Below, piece by piece: positions 17,722-25,612 of a DNA stretch of 64,000 bases. The DNA comes from Streptococcus sp. CSL10205-OR2. GTDB lineage: Bacteria; Bacillota; Bacilli; Lactobacillales; Streptococcaceae. The position numbers and the translations under genes were made by a program. The DNA is taken from positions 1 through 64,000 of the forward strand of contig NZ_JAOTIN010000004.1 of assembly GCF_025660655.1 (NCBI RefSeq), written 5' to 3'. The number at the start of each line of letters is the position of its first letter. Position 1 is the first letter of the stretch. A model generated the notes under the pieces. The model worked only from the letters and a program-made list of their open reading frames with translations. It ran no database searches and was not told the origin of the DNA.

Positions 17722-18580
17722 TATAGCAAGTCAAAAAGAATTAAGGATTGCAGATATCATTGCAACAACTGATCTTTTCGAATGTTTTAGTGTGACATTG
17801 AAGACTGCCAATCAAAAAATGGATGAAACGTCTTTAATATCTGACTATGAAAGAGTTTTATTTGGTGTTAGAAATAAAAGTGTATTTGGTTTTTATATTA
17901 GCTACCAAAAAGAAAGCTATCAAGTGAAAGTTCCTTCTTTGGCAACACCTTCTGATTGGACAGGAGCCTTGATGGTTATCAAATTAATAGCGGCTCTAAC
18001 TGATGGTGTTATCAGTGATGAACAAGGTAATACCTATACAGCTGAGCAAATCACTCAGTATTCTTTTACAGATCATATTATTGATCATTTGTCACAGTTA
18101 TACTTAGAATTACAAAAAACCTCTGAGGTTCGTCAGTTTTCAGGTGTCAAGAGACCCATTTTTCTAGATAGCAACATGCTACAACACTATTTTTCTACAT
18201 CAGATGAGCGCTTTTTCGACACTTATGAAAAACTACTCATGGTAACTCAATATGTCACAGATTATCAATCTAAACAACATGTTTATCGCATTGAATCAGG
18301 AGAAACAACACATTTTATCGGGACAAATTTTCTCAATGTTGACAAACCAACCGTTTTATCATTTGTGCCAAGTCTTGAACCAGAACTATTGAAGCAGTAT
18401 AATGATAAAGAGATAACAGATTGGCGTTTATTTGCCAAGACGGATGACAATAAAGTGATTGCTGAGGTAGACTATCAAGATTTCTTTAATCAGCTACCAG
18501 AAGGGCAATATTTTATGATAGATGCCAAATATGCTTTAGTGCAACCACTTGGTCAAGACTATTTTCAAAAAAATAAATAA
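17702..18580 (+). CDS. DUF4299-like protein of the T7SS island
   Basis: A 292-aa soluble acidic protein starting at ATG 17702, inside the end of the previous gene. No signal sequence, membrane helix or catalytic motif is visible. Its length and its position after an LXG module agree with DUF4299, a family of unknown function in streptococcal T7 loci. The family call is from memory of the pattern and is moderate. It is the last gene of a coupled three-gene unit and is followed by a terminator. Confidence 0.5.
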   Translation: MTVTIFNIASQKELRIADIIATTDLFECFSVTLKTANQKMDETSLISDYERVLFGVRNKSVFGFYISYQKESYQVKVPSLATPSDWTGALMVIKLIAALTDGVISDEQGNTYTAEQITQYSFTDHIIDHLSQLYLELQKTSEVRQFSGVKRPIFLDSNMLQHYFSTSDERFFDTYEKLLMVTQYVTDYQSKQHVYRIESGETTHFIGTNFLNVDKPTVLSFVPSLEPELLKQYNDKEITDWRLFAKTDDNKVIAEVDYQDFFNQLPEGQYFMIDAKYALVQPLGQDYFQKNK

Positions 18581-18592
18581 AATCATTTTTAG

Positions 18593-18620
18593 AGACTGGC
18601 GACTATGTCACAGTCTTTTT
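18593..18620 (+). terminator. Terminator after the DUF4299-like gene
   Basis: Stem AGACTG / CAGTCT with a 12-nt loop followed by a T run. The rest of the gap to 18768 is AT-rich with no gene. Confidence 0.65.
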
Positions 18621-18768
18621 TGAAATAATTATGTTAAGCTAAAGCGTAGCTTAATCAAGCAAGCTAAAGAAAAGTCATTATGATATCATAAAAAGCATAT
18701 AAGATAAGAAGACAAAGATATCAAAAAAAGACTTCAATACCAATAGGAAATAAAAAAGGAGATTTTAT

Positions 18769-19203
18769 ATGGCACGTAGTGAAATGACATGGGAAGAAGT
18801 TAGTCAATATGAAGAAATGGCACCTAATGGTAAAATTTGGCGTCATAATGGCCTTTATTATTTGGTTAATGAAGAAGGAATTGCAGCCGAACGAGTGGTT
18901 TATGAACTACCAGAAGACCTTTATCGTTTATATGAAAAGGGTGAAAGAACTTTACTTGATCTTAGTTTCAAAGTTAAGACAGGCAATTGGCCACCAACAG
19001 AGGAAGAGAAAAGAGCTAGCAGGAAAGAGTTAATTACTGAGCATCCTATTTCCTTGGTTGGTAACCCAAGTTCACATTCTCTTTTTACGGAGGAAGAATT
19101 AGAAAAATTGATTCCAATTGCTGAGAAATAGTGGATAGACTGGAAGGGCAAACTTCCAGAACGTTACGTCTCACCTTTAAAAAATAAAACAAAGGAAGAT
19201 TAA
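18769..19203 (+). pseudogene. ~145-aa array family, copy 1 (nonsense mutation near the 3' end)
   Basis: Begins MARSEMTWEEVSQYEEM after a strong AAAAAGGAG site and encodes the family's conserved features (KIWRHNGLYYLVNEEG, RVVYELPEDLYRLYEKGER, TEEELEKLIPIAEK). At 19129-19131 TAG replaces the CAG found in copies 2 and 4, so translation stops after 120 aa. The remaining 23 codons to the normal tail YVSPLKNKTKED are still intact in frame. A 120-aa product may still be made. The family has no signal peptide or membrane helix and I do not recognise it. Confidence 0.7.
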
Positions 19204-19206
19204 GCA

Positions 19207-19269
19207 CAGGCTCACATTTTGTGGGCTTGTTTTTGTGATGTAAAAACTTCTTTAATATTGTGATATAAT
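19207..19269 (+). promoter_or_regulatory. Terminator-promoter cassette, copy 2
   Basis: Hairpin GCTCAC / GTGGGC (one G-U pair) plus T run, then TGATATAAT (TATAAT 19264-19269) driving array copy 2. Confidence 0.7.
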
Positions 19270-19319
19270 AGACAAAACATCGTGATGAAAAATATTGGTA
19301 TTGAAGAAGGAGATTTTAC

Positions 19320-19757
19320 ATGGCAAAAACTAGATTAACATGGGAAGAAGTTAGTCAATATGAGCCAATAACACATGATGGTAGAATTTGGCGACACAAA
19401 GGAATTTATTATTTGGTAACTGAAGAAGGTGGAATTGCAACACAAAGAGTGGTTTATGAACTACCGGAAGATTTTTATCGTTTATTTAAAAAAGGGGAAA
19501 GAACATTAGGTGATATTCATACAAAACTTCGGACAGGCAATTGGCCACTGACAGAGGAAGAGCAAAGGGCTAATATTAAACAGGCAATTACCGAACGTCC
19601 AATTACCTTGGTTAATACTTCAAATTACTACAATCTTTTTACGGAGGAAGAATTAGAAAAATTGATTCCAATTGCTGAGAAACAGTGGATAGACTGGAAG
19701 GGCAAACTTCCAGAATGTTACGTCTCTCCTTTAAAAAATAAAACAAAGGAAGATTAA
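19320..19757 (+). CDS. ~145-aa array family, copy 2
   Basis: A 145-aa intact member starting MAKTRLTWEEVSQYEPI, with a strong AGAAGGAGATTTTAC site. The first ~75 residues and the tail (WIDWKGKLPE, YVSPLKNKTKED) are nearly invariant across the array. The segment at about residues 85-110 varies most (here ITERPITLVNTSNYYNLF). Soluble and charged, with no recognisable catalytic motif. Promoter before and terminator after it make this an independent transcription unit. A family member with conserved ends and a variable middle inside a toxin-immunity island could be an immunity protein; this is inference only. Confidence 0.7.
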   Translation: MAKTRLTWEEVSQYEPITHDGRIWRHKGIYYLVTEEGGIATQRVVYELPEDFYRLFKKGERTLGDIHTKLRTGNWPLTEEEQRANIKQAITERPITLVNTSNYYNLFTEEELEKLIPIAEKQWIDWKGKLPECYVSPLKNKTKED

Positions 19758-19762
19758 GCACA

Positions 19763-19823
19763 GGCTCACATTTTGTGAGCTTGTTTTTGTGATATGAAAA
19801 CTTCTTTGTCATTGTGATATAAT
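19763..19823 (+). promoter_or_regulatory. Terminator-promoter cassette, copy 3
   Basis: Perfect hairpin GCTCACA / TGTGAGC with TTGTTTTTG, then TGATATAAT (TATAAT 19818-19823) for array copy 3. Confidence 0.75.
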
Positions 19824-19873
19824 AGACAAAACATCATGATGAAAAATATTGGTATTGAGGAAGGAGATTTTAT

Positions 19874-20314
19874 ATGGCAAAAACTAGATTAACATGGGAA
19901 GAAGTCAGTCAATATGAACAAATGGAACCTGAAGGTAAAATTTGGCGTCATAATGGCCTTTATTATTATGTGACTGAAGAAGGTGGTATTGCAGCCCAAC
20001 GAGTGGTTTATGAACTCCCAGAAGAACTTTATCGCTTATTTGAAAAAGGTGAAAAAACTTTTCATGATATTACTTTTAAACTTCAGACAGGCAATTGGCC
20101 ACCGACAGAGGAAGAAAAAATTGCAAATGATAAAAAATTCATAGCTGAGGAATCACGAACAGTTTTGATAGATTTACCAGAAACAAGAGATTTATTCACT
20201 CAAAAAGAATTAGAAAAACTTATCCCCCTAGCAGAAAAAGACTGGATTGAGTGGAAAGGCAAATTACCAGATGATTACGTCTCACCTTTAAAAAACAAAA
20301 CAAAAGAAGATTAA
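19874..20314 (+). CDS. ~145-aa array family, copy 3
   Basis: A 146-aa intact member. It differs from copy 2 mainly in the middle (EESRTVLIDLPETRDLF, a version shared with copy 5) and in the tail start (WIEWKGKLPDDYVSP). The same variable segments appear in different combinations among copies, which suggests gene conversion or shuffling within the array. Followed by the usual hairpin. Confidence 0.7.
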   Translation: MAKTRLTWEEVSQYEQMEPEGKIWRHNGLYYYVTEEGGIAAQRVVYELPEELYRLFEKGEKTFHDITFKLQTGNWPPTEEEKIANDKKFIAEESRTVLIDLPETRDLFTQKELEKLIPLAEKDWIEWKGKLPDDYVSPLKNKTKED

Positions 20315-20319
20315 GCACA

Positions 20320-20381
20320 GGCTCACATTTTGTGAGCTTGTTTTTAATAATATTAAATATTATTCATTATTATGTTATAAT
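20320..20381 (+). promoter_or_regulatory. Terminator after array copy 3 and a different downstream promoter
   Basis: GCTCACA / TGTGAGC hairpin with T run (20320-20345), as elsewhere in the array. The following TATAAT (20376-20381, in TATGTTATAAT) sits in a different sequence context and serves the membrane-protein genes at 20.5-21.7 kb. Confidence 0.6.
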
Positions 20382-20517
20382 AGTCATCATAGGTTGATAA
20401 AAAAATAGTGGTTTGTTTTGGAACGTTTTAATAATATTACTTTCATTTGGAAGGCCAGCAATTTTTTAACTGTTTAATAAGTTATCTGAAATTCAATGAC
20501 TTAGACTTGGAGAAAAA

Positions 20518-21027
20518 ATGACTATTACAAAAATAATTGAGGGTGAATTTTTTAATCTAACATTTGATCACAAAAAAATCATTAAAGGCTGGTATTTAAT
20601 TTTAACAAAAGAGGGTGACGAGTACTTAGTCCAAAGAAATTATAGCTTTTCATCTAATTGGCCAAGAAATATCTATCAAGTAGAGCAAAGTTTAAAAGAA
20701 AAAATAATTTCAGAGGAAGACTATCAGAAGTTTCTTCCTAATCCTAGAAACAAAAATCTAGGTGTTATTTTAGGTATAGCACTGGCTCCGCTTGGTAAGT
20801 TTCTTCCTAGACATTGGTTTATTGGTGATGCTGTTGATGTTCATGATATGTGGCGTGGTTTGCTCAATGTTTTATTGTTAATAATGGCTTATAGTGTTTC
20901 CATGTTTTTTTTATTTGCCTACCGAAAAATTGTCATGGAAAAGAAGGTTGGAAAACTTCATTATATTGGAAAAGTGAAGGCAAAAACCCCTTTAAAGATA
21001 CTCAAAAAAGGAAAAGGATTCTGGTAA
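20518..21027 (+). CDS. Membrane protein, possible T7 toxin immunity (DUF443-like?)
   Basis: A 169-aa protein with a soluble N-terminal ~75 residues, then about two to three membrane helices (around 78-95 and 118-140) and a basic tail. The pattern (K-x-Y/W-Y/L-L-I near the N-terminus, a G-I/V-x-L-G-I segment, D-x-x-x-x-W) faintly recalls DUF443 proteins, which protect S. aureus from the membrane toxin TspA. That match is weak. It starts a three-gene run of membrane proteins and may be immunity to a membrane-acting toxin. Confidence 0.45.
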   Translation: MTITKIIEGEFFNLTFDHKKIIKGWYLILTKEGDEYLVQRNYSFSSNWPRNIYQVEQSLKEKIISEEDYQKFLPNPRNKNLGVILGIALAPLGKFLPRHWFIGDAVDVHDMWRGLLNVLLLIMAYSVSMFFLFAYRKIVMEKKVGKLHYIGKVKAKTPLKILKKGKGFW

Positions 21028-21028
21028 T

Positions 21029-21223
21029 ATGAGAAGAATAAATTATGTTTTTGTCCTGACAGTCTATGTTTTACCCATTTTGATTTTAAACTATTATGTT
21101 GAATTTAGATTGTTCATGGTTTTATCTATTTGGTGGGTAGGATTTTTATTCTTTAGAGGAGTTCATAAGAAACCTGATGGACTAAAAATTGAATTTGAAA
21201 TCACAACAGAAGATAATGTTTAA
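21029..21223 (+). CDS. Small two-helix membrane protein
   Basis: A 64-aa protein, starting 1 nt after the previous gene and so probably translated by coupling. Two membrane helices (about residues 5-23 and 28-45), then a charged C-terminus. Unknown function; together with its neighbours it may form a membrane complex or a broken immunity remnant. Confidence 0.5.
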   Translation: MRRINYVFVLTVYVLPILILNYYVEFRLFMVLSIWWVGFLFFRGVHKKPDGLKIEFEITTEDNV

Positions 21224-21232
21224 AGGAGTTTT

Positions 21233-21748
21233 ATGTATACTATAAAAGCAAAAAAATTATTGTCATTTTATGCTATCGATAACGAACGAGCCATTGCTTA
21301 TGATAGACTTCGAAAGCAGTTTGTGATTGTAGCTATCAATAAGTTTGGAATGAATAAAAAACTTGCTATTCCTATTGCTTTTCAACAATTACTTATAATC
21401 ATAAACAGAGCAATCCTTGTTGACAATTTTTCAATAATTTTTGTATTTTATCTTGCTTATTTTTTAATAGGAAAACTGTTAGTGCTATTTTTATGTCAAT
21501 TGAAAATTCAGGTACTTGAAGATTTTACTCCTGATGATGAGTTTTATATTGATATTAGAAAAAAATTGATAAAAAGTATTTTACTTCCTATCACTTTTCT
21601 CACTCTTAGTCTTATTATTGGTTATCTAAGTTATATAACTGGCATGTTTTTATTACTTAACCTAGGTGCTTTACTTTTTTCAGTTTGCTCATTTTACTCA
21701 CCGAGAGATTATTATAGAAAAATAATCTTACTTTTTGGAAAGAGATAA
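21233..21748 (+). CDS. Four-helix membrane protein, paralogue of the LXG immunity candidate
   Basis: 171 aa starting MYTIKAKKLLSFYAIDNERA, clearly homologous along its length to the 15675-16181 protein (shared AIDxERAIxYDRLRKQ, NKKLAxP, similar helix spacing). Ribosome binding site AAAGGAG. No LXG toxin accompanies it here, so if the upstream copy is an immunity protein this one is an orphan, perhaps guarding against a toxin carried by other strains. Confidence 0.6.
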   Translation: MYTIKAKKLLSFYAIDNERAIAYDRLRKQFVIVAINKFGMNKKLAIPIAFQQLLIIINRAILVDNFSIIFVFYLAYFLIGKLLVLFLCQLKIQVLEDFTPDDEFYIDIRKKLIKSILLPITFLTLSLIIGYLSYITGMFLLLNLGALLFSVCSFYSPRDYYRKIILLFGKR

Positions 21749-22061
21749 GTTTATAGTAGTTTATATGAATCTAGGTAAAAAATAATTACTATCAACAACA
21801 ACAAAACTGTTAATTGATTCCATTATTTCTTTTTAGCAACTATGATTGATGATTGGGAAAATTCTTAACTAAAATTTTCTCTTTCATTGATATAAATCCA
21901 ATTGACTGACATAATGATTCAACTTGACCGTTTGTATGAATCGGTTTTGTAGAGTTATCTAAGAAAAAATTTGATTGAGTAGAAGACGTTTAACTGAATT
22001 TTAAAATAATTAGTAGGACTCTCAACTATCAAATTTTTAAAAAGATTTATAAGGTGATACA
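21749..22061. other. Gap without a confident gene
   Basis: About 310 nt of AT-rich sequence. Short open stretches exist on both strands (for example a ~44-codon one on the minus strand around 21840-21980), but none has a start with a ribosome binding site and none is recognised. It may be decayed coding sequence. Confidence 0.5.
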
Positions 22062-22870
22062 ATGAAAAAATAAGAAAAATTTCAAAAAAATTAGCAAAAT
22101 GGAATCATCAGCGTAGCTTCAAAGCTATTTTGATACAAGAAATAGCTATTAAGGTAGTATTATTGATTATTACAATTGGTCTCATTGTTCTTTTAGACGG
22201 TTTTAATAATTTAATAATGCAAGTATTAGCAATATCTTTTTGGTTTTTCCCCTCACTATTGGTTAATCTTTGTTACATGTTATCGTTCATGTTTATATTC
22301 TCTGACTATTGTAATATTTCTTTATACGATTCTTATCTTAGGAGATTTAGGAGGTATAGATTCTTAAGTTCATTAGCGAAAATTCATAATAGTTTGTCTC
22401 GTTCACAAAGTCATTTTTTCAGAGGAAATTTTCTGGATGCTCTCAAACTGCTAGAAGAGATAGATTTAACAGCATTAGAAAAGAGACCAACCTATAAATT
22501 AGCCTACGAACTTCTATGGACACTTTCTATGATAATGAGTGACCAAGTATTTGATTTTCAAGCAGTCATTAATCGAGTGAAGTCAGTTGAGGCAGACCAA
22601 GCTACCATTGAAAAAGTTGTTAATGAATTAGAGGCAGTAAGAGATATCATGCTTCTCAAAAAAGAAAATTCTTTTTTTGAAGAAGCTATTCCCAATAGCA
22701 ATCTAAAAAAAGTATATTATGATTTTTACAAAAGTCAAAATAGACTGCTTTCTGGGAACAAGGTATCTGGAAAAGAAACTTTTCAAGAATTGGCTCAAGG
22801 CAATTCGGACTTATTCATGGTTCGTTATGCCAAAGATTATCTGAAAGGAAATAATGAAAGTGTCAAATAA
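22062..22870 (+). CDS. Membrane protein with helical-repeat-like cytoplasmic domain, frameshifted at its start
   Basis: From the TTG at 22130 the frame gives 246 aa: two membrane helices (about residues 7-25 and 29-55), then a helical region resembling TPR-type repeats (SHFFRGNFLDALKLLEEID). The only ATG with a ribosome binding site (AAGGTGATACAATG, at 22062) is followed by six As and a TAA. One more A would join it to the long frame without any stop, adding about 23 residues (KIRKISKKLAKWNHQRSFKA). So this is a frameshifted gene, a slippage-translated gene, or a homopolymer sequencing error. Similar proteins occur near LXG toxins; function unknown. Confidence 0.5.
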
Positions 22871-23003
22871 AAAGAAAAATCCACTCCCTATTGGAAGTGT
22901 TGTGAAAACGAAAATAGATAAAAGACCACTTATGATTGTCAGTCATTTTCCAATAACTATTGTTGACTCAATAAAATATGAAAAATTTGGAAAACTTATT
23001 TAA
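22854..23003 (+). pseudogene. Truncated DUF4176-like gene (49 aa)
   Basis: ATG at 22854 with AAGGAA upstream, overlapping the end of the previous gene. The 49-aa product (MKVSNKKKNPLPIGSVVKTK, then an RPLMIVSHFPI segment) matches the first half of the DUF4176-like protein at 16236 (LPLGSVVQLK, LMITSRFPL) but stops before the GYFDY part. Probably a 3'-truncated relic. Confidence 0.6.
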
Positions 23004-23021
23004 AATAGTAAAGGATATCAG

Positions 23022-23414
23022 ATGAAAAAGAAGAAATATTTAATTTTCATACCACTAGTTTTGATTATTATTAGTTTTTTTGGCATTATACTACATAGAG
23101 ATGAACCGCTTAATGGGCGTTATTATCTTATTAAAAAAAATCGTAGTCAACATACTGAATATCTAGATAAATCAATTTATATTGATATTGTTGATAATAA
23201 AATTAATTTTACTTCTGATGAGTACCGTGAGAGTGCGACTCTGAATTTCGAGGAAAAAACTTTTGAATTAAACGGAGAAAAAATGTTTTATAACTACAAT
23301 ACAGGCGAAATAATTATTATTCGAGATAAAAATGATCCTGGTACTGAATATGCTAGTAAAAAATCTCCCTTCTTTTCGGGTTATGAGTCTGGTACGGTTA
23401 AATATAAGGATTAA
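23022..23414 (+). CDS. Small membrane-anchored or exported protein, unknown
   Basis: A 130-aa protein with a basic start and one strong membrane helix (residues 5-24, YLIFIPLVLIIISFFGIIL), then an extracytoplasmic domain rich in Asn, Tyr and Lys. There is no lipobox cysteine, so it is likely anchored by the uncleaved helix. Ribosome binding site AAAGGATATCAG. Not recognised; its topology matches the immunity-like proteins of the two lipase loci, though the sequence does not. Confidence 0.55.
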   Translation: MKKKKYLIFIPLVLIIISFFGIILHRDEPLNGRYYLIKKNRSQHTEYLDKSIYIDIVDNKINFTSDEYRESATLNFEEKTFELNGEKMFYNYNTGEIIIIRDKNDPGTEYASKKSPFFSGYESGTVKYKD

Positions 23415-23483
23415 TTCAGCTTATTAGACACGACCGGTATTCATACTATAGAATAATTTCTGTATTGAAGAAGGAGATTTTAC

Positions 23484-23921
23484 ATGGCAAAAACTAGATT
23501 AACATGGGAAGAAGTCAGTCAATTTTAACAAATGACAGACGATGGTCTTGTTTGGCGTCATAATAATATTTACTATTTAGTTGATGAAGTGGGGGGTATT
23601 GTTTCAGAAAGAATTGTTTACAAACTTCCAGAAGACCTTTATCGTTTATATGAAAAAGGTGAAAGAACATTGGCTGATATTAGTTTTAAAATTGAAACAG
23701 GCAATTGGCCGCTAACTGAGTAAGAGCAAAGGGCTAATATTAAACAGGCAATTACCGAACGTCCAATTACCTTGGTTAATACTTCAAATTACTACAATCT
23801 TTTTACAGAGGAAGAGTTAGAAAAATTGATTCCAATTGCTGAGAAACAGTGGATAGACTGGAAGGGCAAACTTCCAGAACGCTATGTTTCTCCTTTAAAA
23901 AATAAGACAAAAGAAGATTAA
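23484..23921 (+). pseudogene. ~145-aa array family, copy 4 (two nonsense mutations)
   Basis: A full-length member in sequence, with normal ribosome binding site, start (MAKTRLTWEEVSQF) and tail. TAA replaces a codon at position 15 (23526-23528), and a second TAA follows WPLTE at about 23721. From about 23730 to the end it is almost identical to copy 2, pointing to recent gene conversion. Functionally dead. Confidence 0.8.
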
Positions 23922-23926
23922 GCACA

Positions 23927-23987
23927 GGTTCACATTTTGTGAGCTTGTTTTTTTGATGTAAAAACTTCTTTATCAGTGTGATATAAT
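23927..23987 (+). promoter_or_regulatory. Terminator-promoter cassette, copy 4
   Basis: Hairpin GTTCACA / TGTGAGC (one G-U pair) with a long T run, then TGATATAAT (TATAAT 23982-23987) for array copy 5. Confidence 0.7.
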
Positions 23988-24037
23988 AGACAAAACATCG
24001 TAATAAAAAATATTGGTATTGAGAAAGGAGATTTTAC

Positions 24038-24475
24038 ATGGCAAAAACTAGATTAACATGGGAAGAAGTCAGTCAATATGAACAAATGGAATCTAATGGT
24101 AAAATTTGGCGTCATAATGGTCTTTATTATTTGGTTAATGAGGAAGGAATTGCAGCTGAACGAGTGGTTTATGAACTCTCGGAAGACCTTTATCATTTAT
24201 ATAAAAAGGGTGAAAGGACTTTACATGATCTTAGCTTTAAAGTTCAGACAGGTGATTGGCCAGCAACCGAGGAAGAAGACAGATATTATAGAAAAAAATT
24301 TATTGCCGAAAAGTCGCGAACTGTTCTGATAGATTTACCTCAAAAAAGAGAGCTATTTACACAAGAAGAGTTAGAAGAATTGATCCCCCTAGCAGAAAAA
24401 GACTGGATTGAGTGGAAAGGTAAATTACCAGATGATTACGTTTCTCCTTTAAAAAATAAGACAAAAGAAGATTAA
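24038..24475 (+). CDS. ~145-aa array family, copy 5
   Basis: 145 aa, intact. Its N-terminal part (NGLYYLVNEEGIAAERVVYE) resembles copies 1 and 7, while its middle (KSRTVLIDLPQKRELF) resembles copy 3. This mosaic relationship supports recombination among copies. Own promoter and terminator. Confidence 0.7.
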   Translation: MAKTRLTWEEVSQYEQMESNGKIWRHNGLYYLVNEEGIAAERVVYELSEDLYHLYKKGERTLHDLSFKVQTGDWPATEEEDRYYRKKFIAEKSRTVLIDLPQKRELFTQEELEELIPLAEKDWIEWKGKLPDDYVSPLKNKTKED

Positions 24476-24480
24476 GCACA

Positions 24481-24541
24481 GGCTCATATTTTGTGAGCTT
24501 GTTTTTATGATATGATAACTCCTTTGTCATTGTGATATAAT
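24481..24541 (+). promoter_or_regulatory. Terminator-promoter cassette, copy 5
   Basis: GCTCATA / TGTGAGC hairpin plus T run and TATAAT at 24536-24541, upstream of array copy 6. Confidence 0.7.
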
Positions 24542-24591
24542 AGAAAAAACATCGTGATAAGAAATATTGGTATTGAAGAAGGAGATTTTAT

Positions 24592-25026
24592 ATGGCAAAA
24601 ACTAGATTAACATGGGAAGAAGTCAGTCAATATGAACAAATGGAACCTAATGGTAAGATTTGGCGTCATAATGGACTTTATTATTATGTTATAGAAGAAG
24701 GTATTGCAAGTATTCGAGTGGTCTATGAACTACCAGAAGATCTTTATCATTTATTTGAAAAGGGTGAAAAAGATTTACATGATCTTAATATTAAAGTTAA
24801 GACAGGCAATTGGCCACTGACAGAGGAAGATAAAAGGGCTAGTAGAAAAAAATTTATTACAGAACATCCAATATCTTTGATAAATACTTCAAGTGGTTAT
24901 TATCTATTTACAGAGGAAGAATTAGAAAAACTGATTCCCATTGGTGAGAAACAGTGGATTAAAGCAGAAGGCAAACTACCGGATGATTACGTTTCTCCTT
25001 TAAAAAATAAAACAAAAGAAGATTAA
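24592..25026 (+). CDS. ~145-aa array family, copy 6
   Basis: 144 aa, intact. The most diverged in the first half (YYYVIEEGIASIRVVYELPE) and at the tail (WIKAEGKLPDDYVSP). Its middle (ITEHPISLINTSSGYYLF) recalls copies 1 and 2. Own promoter and terminator. Confidence 0.7.
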   Translation: MAKTRLTWEEVSQYEQMEPNGKIWRHNGLYYYVIEEGIASIRVVYELPEDLYHLFEKGEKDLHDLNIKVKTGNWPLTEEDKRASRKKFITEHPISLINTSSGYYLFTEEELEKLIPIGEKQWIKAEGKLPDDYVSPLKNKTKED

Positions 25027-25031
25027 GCACA

Positions 25032-25092
25032 GGCTTACATTTTGTGAGCTTGTTTTTGTGATATGAAAAGTTTTTTGTCATTGTGATATAAT
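25032..25092 (+). promoter_or_regulatory. Terminator-promoter cassette, copy 6
   Basis: GCTTACA / TGTGAGC hairpin plus T run, TATAAT at 25087-25092. This copy drives the Imm63-like gene rather than another array member, so the cassette is portable between unrelated genes. Confidence 0.7.
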
Positions 25093-25138
25093 AGACAAAA
25101 CTCATAATAGACTTTGATGAGTAAAGAGGTGAAAAATA

Positions 25139-25549
25139 ATGTCAACTATAAAAGAGTTATTCTTATCAAGTTTGCAGAAAGTTGGAATTCCAATTTTGAA
25201 TACTATGACGTATTTTTTTGATACAAAGCCAGAATTTTTTCCAGAAGGAACAAGTGTTTATTCAGACAATAATAAATTTTATCTTGTTGGTAAAGAACGT
25301 CACCTGATTATCAAAGAAAAAGAATTTGAATCAGAATCTGATTTACTTTTTGATTTGTTAGATAGTCATATTATTTATGAAGCAAGTCTTTTTTCATCTA
25401 AGAAAGCTGGTGAAAATTTGGAATTATACAAGGAATTATTTAAACGAGAGCAAATACGATTATTTAATCTCATTTCATCAGATTATGATAGAAAAAAAGA
25501 AATTCAAATAAAAGAAATGGAAAAAAGTTCTCCTGATATTAATTGGTAA
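25139..25549 (+). CDS. Imm63-like immunity protein
   Basis: A 136-aa soluble protein. The order of features fits the Imm63 family: a central strand pair (SVYSDNNKFYLVGKERH), an acidic LLFDLLDSHIIYEAS helix, an F-K-R-E-Q-x-x-L-F-x-L-I segment and a C-terminal helix of charged residues ending near a Pro-Asp-Ile. Imm63 proteins neutralise polymorphic toxins. The match is by eye and the cognate toxin is not in the window. It supports the view that the surrounding array stores immunity functions. Confidence 0.55.
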   Translation: MSTIKELFLSSLQKVGIPILNTMTYFFDTKPEFFPEGTSVYSDNNKFYLVGKERHLIIKEKEFESESDLLFDLLDSHIIYEASLFSSKKAGENLELYKELFKREQIRLFNLISSDYDRKKEIQIKEMEKSSPDINW

Positions 25550-25612
25550 GAAGAAATAGTTAGCATCATCAGATTGAGATAAAAACATTGGTATTGAGGA
25601 AGGAAATTTTAC

